Below are positions 1-10,927 of a stretch of DNA of 64,000 bases, in pieces. The translations under genes and the position numbers were made by a program. The DNA is taken from NCBI GenBank assembly GCA_964023275.1, contig OZ029913.1:39310757-39374756 (forward strand). Reading direction: 5' to 3'. Source of the stretch: Norana najaformis (taxonomy: Eukaryota > Annelida > Clitellata > Crassiclitellata > Hormogastridae). The first letter of the stretch is position 1. Each line of letters begins with the position of its first letter. Below the pieces are notes generated by a model. That model was given only the letters and a program-made list of their open reading frames with translations. It did no database searches and was not told where the DNA came from.

Positions 1-281
1 AAAGGCATTGAAACTAGCATATGTGTGTGTGTCTGTATCATTATATATATATAAGTAACATTATGTATATATATATAATATATATATATGATACATGCAC
101 ACATAGGCTAGCTGGAGTGAAGTAAATGAGGAAAGTGCGTCCCAGTGAGGATGCAATTCTGAACCAGCAAAGGGAGGGACCTTGCCTCCTCTTCTCACGA
201 ATGGTTCCCTGTTAACTGCGTTTTGATTGACCGCAGCCTTCGGATGACAAGAAGCCACTCGATCGTGACGTCATTATGCAG
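1..281. other. Intronic sequence upstream of the first visible HPS1 exon
   Basis: No exon is visible here. Positions 40-90 carry a TA-rich run. The stretch ends in a splice acceptor (TTATGCAG) at 281. The exon(s) encoding the N-terminus of HPS1 must lie to the left of the window, because the first visible exon already corresponds to residues roughly 50-60 of the human protein and has no suitable start. Confidence 0.6.
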
Positions 282-305
282 ATCTTCTCACCGTTCATGA
301 CGTCA
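266..305. promoter_or_regulatory. Two perfect TGACGTCA palindromes around an HPS1 acceptor
   Basis: TGACGTCA occurs at 266-273 and 298-305, 32 bp apart. The first is in the intron and the second within the coding exon. This is the consensus CREB/ATF site. More half sites (TGACGT, ATGACGTT) lie at about 635-680. They could mark an internal promoter or enhancer, but the second site is also ordinary coding sequence (Met-Thr-Ser), so chance is possible. Confidence 0.2.
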
Positions 306-3300
306 CAGCGTTTCCTAAACGGCGTTCTCACGACTGCCTACCATTCGATACAGACGGAAAACGGACACTTGTTCGTTTTCATGCAGGTTGTAGTTGTGTC
401 GTTGTTATCATCGGCGTTGTCAACATCATGATTATCGTCTAATGTTGTCTTCGTCTCCGTTGTAAATATTGTTGTCGCATCACAATCATTGTTGTCGTCA
501 TCATCCTCGTTATTGCTATCATTATTATCATCTTTAGTATTGTTTATTTACTGTAATAATTTTCGTAGTACCAACACGTTTTTGGTCGGTCATAGGCACT
601 ATAATGCAACGCTTCAGAGTGGCACACCACAGACGATGATGACGTGAATTGACGTGCTTGTGGAATTCATGACGTTACGAATATTAAAAAGTCATTAATG
701 TTAATTCAAATTAATATTAATATTCATGATGTAGCCATGTAGCTCTATTCTGAATAAAGGTGTGATTTTAGCAAAAGAAATTATGTTGATAAGAAAGCGT
801 TTTTTACTTATCAAGTGGAACGAACAGATCTACATCGCAATTAGCAGTGATGAGACCGAAACGGAAATGTTCCTGACAAGAAAACTGTCCGTGCTTAACC
901 GAATCATTCGATTCCTTCTCGGTCCACTGCTCGATGAGTAAGCCCTATATAAATGTACATACTGTTAGATGTGCATTCAAACATTCAGTGTGCATAAAAT
1001 ACATTCAGCGCCTCTGAATAAGTTGGTCCCCATGGCGTGGCTTTTGTTGGGCGCTGTAGGAATCTCGGGACTACGATTACGAATCACAACGAACACATGA
1101 GCGGTTATAATAAGGCGCTATATAAATGTCTACAGGCCTATCTGTAGGCCTACACGCAAACATGCAGTTTAATATTTTTAGTGCTTAATAATACGTAGTG
1201 CTTAATAATACATACACATATGAACCTATTAAATGTTAAGGTATACATGGTTTTATATAGCGACCGTATGGCCTCAACCCTGCTCATTTTGTAATGAATT
1301 TCTTAGGGGAGATCTTTCACCGCTGCAGCGTTTGAATGGGTGCCACCCCATTTAAGTTACCCGTGCTAGCCCGAGATTCGAATCTCAAGTCACAATCGGC
1401 ATACGAGCCGGCATCCTCACGCACAGAGGTACCTTGACGTACGCTTTAACCAATGTAGCTACCTGGCCAGTTACGAGGGTTCTTAAAATTTCTGCGTTGT
1501 TGAGGCAAATGGAAGATGCACGACGTAGCTGGACAGTTTAAGTGGCTTTGGAAAATCGTTGGACTTTCAGGTTGAAACCGGAAAGTCTGGTCAGGCGCTC
1601 AGAGCTTTGGACCTTCACTGGTCAGTTGCTGTCCACCTGGTGTCGACTTCGCGATTCGGAAGAAGCGTTTCTTGTCGAGGTAGGTCATTTGGGGCTAGTA
1701 TTGACTGACTGACCGATTGGATTGAATGATTGACTAATGATAATAATGATGATGATGACTGATGATAATGATAATTAATTTACGTTATATTGCATTTTAT
1801 GATGAGGATGGTGATGGTTATGGCGATGATAGATTATGATTGATGCCTTGTGAGTTACAACAGTTGTTGTGAAGTAGCATCTAGATTAGATTAGAGTAGG
1901 TCAGAGTAGATTAAACGATGATGATGTTGTTGATGATTTTGACAATGACGATGATTATAATTTGTAACTATACTTACTATAACCTGTGCTCTTTGCATAT
2001 ATTTCTTTCCTGATAATTTTCCAGCTGCTGAAGGATGCTGCTATTCATATCTATGTGCTATGACAGAGGACATTAAGGCGCATTAGGAGCTGCATTACTA
2101 TGAGGTTGGGTAAGGTACTGAGTAATGATAGTTTGGCAGAGATCAGTCGTTGGTCGCCAGAACTAGTCATCGATATCCGACACCAGCAAGATAAGGACCT
2201 ACCCGAAGGCAGCGAGGGTAGAGCCGAGAAGTCCGACGATCAGCCAAAAGATAAGGCGCGATTTCAAAGGGCGCCGACATCGGTAATTGATGGAGTTGGA
2301 CGATCACACGACGAGGGGATGGAATCAAGCGCAGGGAAGCATACCAGCAGACCTGGTATAGAGGCAGATAGCAGGACAGAGTCCATGATAACACCAGTGC
2401 AACAACCTTAGTCGTAGTGAGTAGAGTTGTTGCTGGGGATTACTAATAAGGGTGACAAGTAGTGCAAATGAATTTACATAGGGATGAGCAGAAGTAGCCC
2501 AGGGAGGAATGGTTGTTGTACACGTCATAGCCCAGTGCTAGGAGGGCCCACCCTCGCAATGGGCCGGGAAGACAACGGCCGGAAGATCCGCCCTAAGCAA
2601 CTGATATTTCCTAAAAAGGAGATTTTAAGGGATAATGGGCAGAAATGCGTAAGCCAAGGCTCTTCCAAATTAGCAGACAGGCTAAGGATAGAAAATTATA
2701 TAAGCGTCGAGGAAGGTAATTTGCGCAGTCTTGTCAGAGCTAAGCTTTCTGAGTGAGGTTCGGATAAGACCCGACAGAATACGGACATTGACGACGGTGG
2801 ACACACTTTGTTCCTTTCATTGTGAGTATTCTGTTTTTGATATTAAATCTCGCAGCAAGCAGTGCTCTATCCTTTCTTATTAGTTCCCCCGGCTAGACCA
2901 TAGTACCATACTTGGCACAGTTACCATACCTGCCTCGTTTGCCATATCTGCATGACGAATTTTGTTTTGACTGGGCCAAATCACCAGTAATTATACCATA
3001 CCTGAATAAGCTGATCCCCATGACTTAAACTTTTTGGGTGCCATGCAAATTCGGAGATTATGATTACGATTGTCTGTTCCTTTCAAAGGCTTCGGAAAGA
3101 CTGCACATCAATCCGGAACTGAACGGCAAATGTGTCGGATTCTTAGAATGGGCGTTTAATGCGATCAAGTCGAAGGAAGAAGGAGCAGTTCATTCACTGC
3201 TTCTCATCAATAACAAAATCCTCTCGTTGTTTTCTGAGTAAGAATTTTATTATTGTGTAACTCTGACCAGCGTAAGATAACCGTGTATGTAATTAAGATG

Positions 3301-3530
3301 TTTTTAATTAAGTCAAATAGTAGTACGCTGTAATTGTGATGTTTTTAAGTTATGCACCTATGTGCGTAACTGTGACCGTCTTAAAGGCATACTATCAAGC
3401 AGACGGGCAGATAATGAGTTGTTTGCGGGTGGCGGATTGTAGGCTAGGGAGGTGAAGGACTTGGAAGATTGACCAGAGATATGCGGAAAGAGGATGAGAG
3501 AGAGAGATAGAGTGAGAGAGAGATAGAGTG

Positions 3531-3577
<47 letters not shown>

Positions 3578-6500
3578 TAGATAGATACAGACAGATAGAC
3601 AGACAGAGACAGACAGAGAGAGAGGCTCTGGATGTAGAAGGTGTACAGTCAACTTTGGAAGGGTCTCCGTTGGTTGTGTTTCACATGTATGCGAGAACCA
3701 ACCAGTCGAAGCCCATCATGTGACTTTTCCAGTTCCATGTATCTGAGCATCATTTGCTTGAGGATGAACTTGAAGTTATTATGAACTTAAAAGCCGCCTA
3801 ATTAGGCGCACAAGCCCTGGGCTTTTGGTAAGTACTTGGACGATGCTATATTTAGTATCTAGATATATACGTACAAAACCTAAAGTCCAAAACCCCAAAC
3901 ACCATCATGTTAATCTTGTTGTCCAATCACTTCACTGACTTAAAATACCTGAACGAATAGATTCCAAAGTTCTATCTCTTACTTACAACACAATTCAGTC
4001 CTCTCAAGCCTCCTATCTTCCTACCTATTACGAATATGAATGTTATGCTCCAATGCGTTTAACCATGAAATTCTGAAATTAATTAGTGCACAACCGTGAG
4101 CATCTTAAGGTAACGCCATGCGTAGTGCAAAACATCCTGTAAATTGGTTATAAGATCTCTTGTTTTTCAGTGCACGTGCGCCGGCAGTTGATGCTTCGGA
4201 CCTGATGATGATAATCATTTTAGTCCAGAGTCTCTTCCCCAGCTCTTCATCGAAAGAATCTACCCGTCCTTCTCCACCGTCAAGGACGTCGCAGTGTAGT
4301 ATTCATCCGGAACAGGTTCTTCGAGAGAAGAGTCCAGTGGACCAAACACAGCCTGATCTGGTCTCTGAGGGTCCTATCTTCAAGACCATTTCTGATGAAG
4401 GTGAGGTCGTTGGAAATGATAGTGACATGTTCTCTTCCGTGGACGAATCGTCTTTGGGTTTGGAGAAACACCTTCCGCCATCGGAGAAGCGAATAGTGTT
4501 CCTCCGACGTGGTTCCACCTACAACGTTCCGCATCTGTTGCACTGTGTTCCAGTGACAGTGGACATCACTCTTGTCTTTGTCTGTCAGGTAATGTAATCG
4601 AATCTAATGCAGCATAATGTAATATAACCTAATCTGACCTGACCTAATCTAATTGTAAATGTAATCGCAAACTTATATGGCGCCAATTAAAGAGAAATTC
4701 TTCAGAGACGCTCCTGACTTGATAACATAAAGCCACAATCGAATAGAATGGTTTTCAAGCGCTTGTGGAAAAGAGCAAAGAAAGGCCAAGAAGCTGATGT
4801 TGCAGGTAGTAATGCAGATTTTCCCCCTTGATACTGGATATATGCCCAAACCAATGCAGCTTTTTTCCTAAAGATGCGCAGACAACTGCGAAACTTCATT
4901 GATGGGCTGTGGAAGTTCTGATTGGTGGGACAACCAGGTCACCTTGTGCAGCAGAGCTAAGAAATCTGTGGCCAGGGATGGAAGAGACTGGGACGCATAG
5001 GTCCCTAAGATAAGATGGAGCACAGTCTGAAAGACGATAATGACGCATTCATGAGCATTAATATCTTAAATTGAAATGCGTTTTCACATAGGTAACCCGT
5101 GCAGTTCCTCCAACTTGACCCTGGATATATGCCCAAACCTATATGTATATGTAGCACCTAACAGCTCAGCCGCAGGCATCCTTAGATGTCTGAAACATTT
5201 TCTGTGGTAGGGAGATAGTCAGTCTCTACAGCTCGGTCACTGACATATGCCTGAATGTCATCAGCGTACAGATGAGCCGCAACCCCCAAAGAAGAAAGGA
5301 CTACCGGTAGTTTAAATCAGTGGTGTAGAGGATATAGAGTAGGGGCCTTAGGATGGAACTCTGTGGAAGACCTAAGTGAGACCATGGACCAGGCAGACCG
5401 TGTGGAACCAACAGTCACTGCCTCAGTGTGCCCAGAGAGGAATGAAAGCAACCACAACAGAGGGCGACCCACGAACCGAACGACCTTTCAAGGCCCTCCA
5501 AAACAATACACTGGCCAACAGTGTCGAAGGCTACACTAATAACAAGGGCGAGGGCAGTTACCAAAGGAACTGCCCCTAAGATGTTCACAATCTAATCTTG
5601 TCTGTCTTGTCTCATCTCACTCATCTCATCTTATCCTATTCTGTACTATCCCAGATTTGATTGGATTGAACTAAATGAGATTAGATTAGATTAGATGAGA
5701 TTATGTTAGTGGTCAGGAGGCCTTTATGTGAGTTTGGGATGTGGGATCATGCCTGGAGTGACCGCCTGATCCACCATTTATCTAATATAATTTGTTCTAA
5801 TCTAATTTAATTCGGTGTTATTTAATTCAGCCAATCTAATTTGTCAAATCTGAAGACATTAATTAGCAATGTGCAAAGCATCAGCTGATGATCACTTCAA
5901 AGTGGAGAAGTCCATTTATTTATTTATTTATTATTTATTTATTTATTTATTGAAAGCACTTATAACGCATACAAGGTCAGTAATTCTGAATCTGAGGTGC
6001 GGAAACACAACAGGTTTAAGTTTTATCGTTTCTCATCATTCTCCGACTCAGTCTCTTGGTTATGTTTATGCACAGGTCTCCCGTGTGGAAGATTCCATGG
6101 CCTTGATCAGACTCCTCGAAGTCCTCCACCGTGTCCTGCACGTTTCCTGGAGAGACAGCATCGGTTCAGCTACAGTGGCTGTCAAAGTTCTCGATTCATC
6201 CATTAAAGCAATTCTGAATATAGCCCAGCATTATGGCGTTAGTAGGCTTTAGTTATATTTAACTCTATATTTAACTCTATGTTTAATTCTTTGTTTAAAT
6301 AAAGGTGGTAGCATTTAACTCTATATTTAACTCTATATTTAAGTGAAGGTGGTAACATAATTGTTATATGTTGTGTGAAAAAAATGTTCATGTCTGGTGT
6401 TTGTTTGGATGCAATTGCAAGAACTTAGAGATGCTGAGTGGTACAGTCAAGACGTTGGCAGATAGATGGAAAGCGGTCAACACTTCATCATTTCTTGTCC

Positions 6501-6591
6501 ACTTGGAAGAGGCGGAAACCAGTGGATCTCTCGATCAAAGGTAATCGTTACTTTACAGTCTGATCGTGTTCTTTGAAACTCCACCTGCTTG

Positions 6592-6625
<34 letters not shown>

Positions 6626-9600
6626 TGAGAGAGAGAGATATCTGTGTGTCTGTCAGTCTTTCCGTCTGTCCGGTTAACTATCTGGTTGGTTGCTGTCTGA
6701 TTGTATCTGTCTGGCTGTGTCTGGCTGACTCTGTCTGACTGTCAGTCTTTTCTCTATGCTTGTCCTGTCTGAAGAGTTATTATTACAATAATATATTATT
6801 CTTATTCTTCTTCTTCATCATCTTCTTCTTCATCTTCTTCCTTCTCCTCTTCCTCCCCTCCTCTTCCTCTTCCTCCCCTCCTCCTCCCCTCCTCCTCTGC
6901 CTTCTCCTCCTGTTCCTTCTCATCATCATCATCGTCGTCATCATCCTGCTCCTCCTCCTCCTCCTCCTTCTCCTCTTCTCCTCCTCCTCCTCCTCCTCCT
7001 CATCATCATGACTACACACACACACACGCACCCACACACCTACACACACAAACACGCACACTGTTAGTTTGTGGTTTTTTTGGCCAGGGTTCGATTTGAT
7101 GTGCAACAGATGTACAGTCAGGCTCTGAGTCTGTTCTATCATTTGTTTTTCGTGCCTCGTACGCTGACCACTGAGGAGGAAGGAAGCCAGGCCGAGCAGC
7201 TCCGGGAGATCCAGCGTCGCCTAAGGGCATCTCTCAGCGACTACGTCAAATTTCTTCATGCCAAGTCGCTCAACAACCTGACTCTAACATCATATCCTTC
7301 CACGTTTAGCTGCTTGATCGATTGAATGGGCGACTGTTTATCTGTTTGACTGACTGACTGACTGACTGACTGATTGACTGACTGACTGACTGACTGAGTG
7401 ACTGAATGACTGACGGACTGACTGTTTGATTGACCCCTACTGTTCTACATGACCGATTGTTTGATTGACTGACTGATTTACTGATTAAGTGAGCAATTCT
7501 TTTACATGGCCAGAGTTGTTTTTGCTTACAAAGAAATTACTGGGTGTATAATGAAATGTAATGTATTGTGTCATCATGTGATCTAGTTTCAGTGTCACCC
7601 TGTTGTTTCATCCTTGACACCTTTTTCTACGCTGTATCCAGGGATGATTCATTTTCTTTATGTTGATCGAACAGCCAATCAGATGACGGGAACTTCGTTT
7701 GCAGCTGGCAGCGACCAGGAATCTAACAAAGTTCAACGATTGTTGATTAAGAAAAATGTAGGATTAAGTTGCTTTTTAAAAATACGTGCTTTAAATTGCT
7801 TTAAAAAAGAAATCTGTTTGCCTTCAGTTGTTTTGTAAAGAAAAATGTGGCCTTTAATTTTGTTTTTGTAAGAAAAATTTAGGAAAATTTGTTTTTTAAG
7901 AAAAAAAATGGGTTTATTTATCTTTTAAAAAGAAAAATGCAGGCTTTAATTTGTTTTTTAAAAGAAAAGCGTGGACTTAAATTTAGTTTTATAAGCACTG
8001 ACAATCTTTTCGAGTTGTCAATGATCTGGCTTCAAACTGTTGACTCGCCCGTTTCGTAGCTTAGCATTAATTCGAGTAAAGATGTTATAGGGCTAAATTT
8101 TAATCAGACCAACAGTTCAATAACACTAGTACTTGAATCTTCACAGTTACTAAATGCGCGAATCTATCCACGACATTTGTGATTCAAACTTTCAACTTAG
8201 CACATGCCAGACCTCTGCTACAAATCTTCATGCTCTCTGCAACAAAATTTTTGCAATCCCTAAACAATGTATTTGAGTCCGCTTTTATAAGTCCTTTCCG
8301 TCAAAACAGCAGACCAGTACAAACTGGTTTAAACCGGCCTTCCGATATTGTGTAATTGTCGGTTTTAAAAACTCGCTGACTCATGCCAGCGCCCATGTGA
8401 TAAAATACGCGTCAGCAATAATTACTGCTGATGTCAACCCGCCTTCCCGGAGGCATTTCCAGCCAATCACGCCACCCTCCACCGCGCGTCTGAAGCGAGG
8501 CAACCGTAAGCACGTGATCAGTGAGTGCAAAAACAAACCAATAACCCGATGACTCTTGGAAATTTCGTGTGCAAATGTGCACTCAAAACTTGCTGACTAA
8601 GCAACACAATATTACATTCAAAACAATAAAAATGTTTGCTATACTGTGTTTTTATAAATGTGTGCTTTGATTTGCTTTTTTGAAGAAAACATGGACTTTA
8701 TTTTGATTTCTTAAAAGAAAAATGTGGACTTCAATTTGTTTTGTAAAAGAAAATATGGACTTTATTTTCAGTTTTAATAGAGGTGGGCATTGATTAAAAA
8801 TTGTAATCGAAATAATCACGTGATTAAAGTTCCTCATCCTTTGATTAATTATATAAAACATGGAAGAATTAAATTTGATCAGAAATTTGTAATGTGCTGT
8901 ACAGCTGATGCGCATTTGTTGAGTATATGGCCACTTACTATTCCTTTACCCCAAGAATACTTAAAGTGCACATTCAAAATATTAATTGCAATAAAAAATT
9001 GTGTTTAAAAGTTTAATTGCATTCATAAAGATAGTAACACATCAAATACCCAGTTAGTATTTGTACGAAAAACGTAAAGTTTAAGGTAGCTTTTAAAAAG
9101 AAAACTGTTGACTTTAATTTGTTTTTTAAATGAAATATGTGGCCTTCAGTTCGTTTTAAAATATGAGCTCTAATTTATTTTAAATAAAATTGTGGGTTTT
9201 ATTTGTTTTGTTTTAAGAAACTACATTACATTACAGTATGTTTGTTAGATGTGGATGTTGATCGAACTGATGCACCAGAATTTGCTTCAGGGCTGCACAT
9301 CCACCCTGATCAGAAGGAGTGATTACTACTACATATACAGTCTTTGGTTTGAAGATGCCACGGTGGGTATCGATGAGCCATGTTGCCATGACTCCTGCAT
9401 GTTTGCAATGATATTACTATGGCAGTTGTAAGACTTTATCTTCCTTACCTTGCCTTTCTTATCTTACCTTACCTTTCATTACCTTAGTACTTGAAAACCA
9501 TTCTGTTTAATCAGTTTTGTGTAATCAGGTTGGAAATGCCTATGAAGAGTTTCTCTAGAGGTGTCACTCCAAAAACTAGTGATTACAATTACCTTACCTT

Positions 9601-10927
9601 CTTTGCCTTACCTTCCTTAGCTTATCTGATTTAACCTTATTATCTTATGCTACCATCCATCCTTCCTTGCCTCCACTTCAGTCTGGGTTCAGAAAATATC
9701 ATTCGACTGAATCACTTATGACTTGCCTTTTTTGCTGACGTATTTGGGACTATTGATTGCGGGTGGGTCCAATTTAAGATCCTCACTCTTATGCGCAGGT
9801 ATGTTGCTGACTCTGCTCCCCTTTACCTCATTGACTTCTGCACTTTGGTCTCCTCGTTGCCGGGCCGTAGCACCCTCCGCTCGGACACTCAGGATCTCCT
9901 GTTTGTCCCTTGCATGCGAACCGCTGCGGCCCAGTCCAAAAGCTTTGCCTACTTTGGTCCCGCTTGCTGGAATCGTCTCTCTCCAGAATTTCGACTTGAG
10001 CTCCTTTCTCTCCCCTCTCAATGTTCCGCAGGCGCCTGAAGACTGTACTGTTTAACAGTGATTCTACTTGCTCGGGTCGGGAGCGCCTCTGTTGAGTTTA
10101 TCCTCTAAGAGGCGCTTTATAAATCTAAAATAACAATTACAATTACCTTATCCTCTTTAACTTACCTTAATGTCCATGCATTAGTTTTTCTTCCTTACCT
10201 CACCTTGCCTTCCAAAACTTACCTTTACCTTTTTTTTTACCTCATCTTAACTTAACTTACTTTACCTACCTTACCACGCCTTGCCTTCAACTTTTGAAAC
10301 ATGGCTAAGGCTGTTGTAACAAAGGTTTGTTTGTGATTTTAGGGCAAGCCGCTAACAGTCAAAGTTCCGTTCAAAGCAACTCAAGGGTTTCTGCTTCCAG
10401 GAATCATTTTTCAAAATTTCTACAAGTTTGTACATATTTTCAGTTTTATCATTATTGTTTACATTCAAACAAACAAGGCTGAGACATTGTACATGCTTTC
10501 TTGATTGGTAGTTGGCACTTACTTAACTTAGTAACCTACCTACTTGCCTACCTTACAGTGTTGCTACCTACCTACCTAGCTACCTAATTTTCTACCTGAC
10601 TAGCTATTTACAAACTAACTTGCCTGCGTGCTTACTTAAACCCATCTTCTTGCTTACCTATACTTGCCTAATTATTTACCTACCTACTTATTTACCTACT
10701 TGCTTACTTACTTACCTACTTACCTATTCTTTTTGTGATGCTGTTGTTGTAGAAAGCTTGTGAGCCGCAGTTTTCCAAAGACCACACATCCGATCAACTG
10801 TTACGAACTGATAACTGTGCATACAGCTAGCATGCCAAAGTCACTGATGCATGACCAGCGTCAGAAACTGATAGGCTGCCTTGTCCAGGAATCCGCCGTT
10901 TCCAACTCTCCTCTTCCACTATTTTGA
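282..10927 (+). CDS. HPS1: HPS1, BLOC-3 subunit (5' end outside window), 12 exons
   Basis: HPS1 pairs with HPS4 to form BLOC-3, the guanine-nucleotide exchange factor for Rab32/Rab38 on lysosome-related organelles. Exons: 282-386, 816-937, 1571-1679, 3089-3237, 4171-4588, 6076-6237, 6422-6540, 7088-7291, 7631-7757, 9249-9362, 10343-10425 and 10753-10927. All junction phases agree and the sum is 1887 nt: 628 residues plus TGA. Vertebrate HPS1 is about 700 residues, so only about 50-70 N-terminal residues are missing. Matches to remembered human HPS1 run throughout: TENGHLFVF; a Leu-rich stretch before RLRDSEEAF; AVHSLLLINNKILSLF; DLMMIIILVQSLFPS; FLHAKS..NLTLTS followed by YPGMIHFLYVDRT; YSLWFED; and the C-terminal NCYELITVH block. 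These fit the longin-type folds of the HPS1/HPS4 family, without transmembrane segments. Every intron is GT-AG except 7292-7630 (AT-AC). The least certain junction is the exon-6 donor at 6238 (GGC/GTTAGT). Confidence 0.93.
1003..1088 (+). repeat. Dispersed 3'-tail repeat ending in GATTACGATTACG-like tail
   Basis: A stretch of about 85 bp contains CTGAATAAGTTGGTCCCC, then GGGCGCTGTAGGAATCTCGG and ACTACGATTACGAA. Recognisable copies occur at 2995-3072 (+), 13138-13325 (-), 16425-16475 (+) and 61975-62140 (-). A GCGCT, AAATT, GATTACGATTACG end fits the 3' terminus of a LINE or LINE-mobilised SINE. A related short tail (GGCGCTATATAAATG) lies at 1112-1130. Confidence 0.55.
1265..1475 (-). repeat. 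tRNA-derived SINE (family B), minus strand
   Basis: Read on the minus strand the segment starts with a tRNA-like head carrying an A-box-like TGGTTAAAGCG and a B-box AGATTCGAATCTC. It continues with CACCCATTCAAACG..., GAAAGATCTC and AATGAGCAGGGTTGAGG. The body (CCATTCAA.TGGGCAGCG, ..AATGAGCAGGGTCAAGGTCATAC) is repeated on the plus strand at 41285-41420. Lies in an HPS1 intron. Confidence 0.55.
1680..3088. other. HPS1 intron with unassigned open frames
   Basis: The first 300 bp are ATG/TGA microsatellite-like. Between 2100 and 2756 there are two adjoining plus-strand open frames (103 and 90 codons) rich in charged residues (Glu, Asp, Lys, Arg) that match nothing I recognise. No splice sites of matching phase flank them and HPS1 coding phase is complete without them. 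They are probably remnants of a mobile element. Another copy of the GATTACG tail repeat sits at 2995-3072, just upstream of the acceptor at 3088. Confidence 0.4.
3490..3630. repeat. GA/GATA/GACA microsatellite
   Basis: Alternating (GAGA)n, (GATA)n and (GACA)n runs in an HPS1 intron. The rest of this intron (3640-4170) shows no coding or repeat structure that I can recognise. Confidence 0.85.
4690..5390 (-). mobile_element. L2/CR1-like LINE fragment, minus strand
   Basis: Read on the minus strand, the frame near 5245-5300 gives AAHLYADDIQAYV, the YADD catalytic motif of reverse transcriptase in the form typical of L2/CR1-type LINEs. Further along the same strand (about 4700-4800) the frame gives FHKRLKTILFDCGF, resembling the usual C-terminal K-x-LKT-x-LF ending of these ORFs. 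Frames are interrupted by stops and shifts, so this is a dead fragment. It lies in the HPS1 intron 4589-6075; the rest of that intron is GATTA-rich sequence and a TTAT run (5915-5955). Confidence 0.6.
6596..7056. repeat. Microsatellite-rich HPS1 intron (GT, GA, TCC/TCT, CA)
   Basis: (GT)n and (GA)n at 6596-6645; a long polypyrimidine tract of TCT, TCC and CATCAT units at 6785-7010; (CA)n at 7015-7056. The tract ends just before the acceptor at 7087 and produces long spurious Ser/Leu- and Glu/Arg-rich open frames on both strands. Confidence 0.9.
7292..7630 (+). other. HPS1: U12-type AT-AC intron in HPS1
   Basis: The intron starts with ATATCCTTCC, an exact match to the U12 AT-AC donor consensus ATATCCTT. 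It contains TCCTTGAC at 7611-7618, matching the U12 branch-site consensus TCCTTRAC. It ends in ...TTTTTCTAC at 7630, 13 nt after the presumed branch A. With these borders, TC at the end of exon 8 joins G from exon 9 to give Ser, and the frame continues into LYPGMIHFLYVDR. The only nearby GT donor (7304) would break the frame. The intron also holds a GACT microsatellite (about 7345-7440). From memory, human HPS1 also has a rare AT-AC intron. Confidence 0.9.
7840..9225. repeat. Interrupted AT-rich minisatellite in HPS1 intron
   Basis: A degenerate unit of about 35-40 bp, roughly AAGAAAAATGTGGACTTT followed by AATTTGTTTTTTA, is repeated at 7840-7995, again at 8655-8775 and again at 9075-9220. 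Two stretches without the unit separate the blocks: about 7996-8645 and about 8776-9070. The second begins AGAGGTGGGCATTGATTAAA, which resembles the start of some hAT elements. The arrangement looks like one array split by two insertions. Confidence 0.55.
9680..10140 (+). mobile_element. L2-like LINE fragment (ORF2 C-terminus and 3' tail)
   Basis: The plus strand reads QSGFRKYHSTESL near 9685-9715, then after a deletion a frame from 9769 containing LRSDTQDLL and FAYFGPACWNRLSPEF, the usual end of L2/CR1-type ORF2 proteins. It ends in GAGGCGCTTTATAAATCTAA followed by an ACAATTACAATTACC tail. Lies within the HPS1 intron 9363-10342; internal deletions make it dead. Confidence 0.65.
10500..10735. 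repeat. CTAC/CTTAC simple repeat before the last HPS1 exon
   Basis: Loose repeats of TTACC, CTACC and CTTACTTACC fill most of intron 10426-10752, close to the acceptor at 10752. Similar TTACC-rich DNA occurs at 9430-9640 and 10140-10280. Confidence 0.7.

Noticed and set aside
3395-3652. Minus-strand open frame of 85 codons
   Set aside because: Translation of a GATA/GACA microsatellite (Ser/Leu/Tyr runs).
6760-7142. Long Leu/Ser-rich (+) and Arg/Glu-rich (-) frames
   Set aside because: Produced by the TCC/TCT polypyrimidine tract inside an HPS1 intron.
7292-7325. A GT donor at 7304 (CAC/GTTTAG) for HPS1 exon 8
   Set aside because: It leaves a phase that cannot join the next exon without a frameshift and it adds residues with no counterpart; the AT-AC borders fit both frame and consensus.
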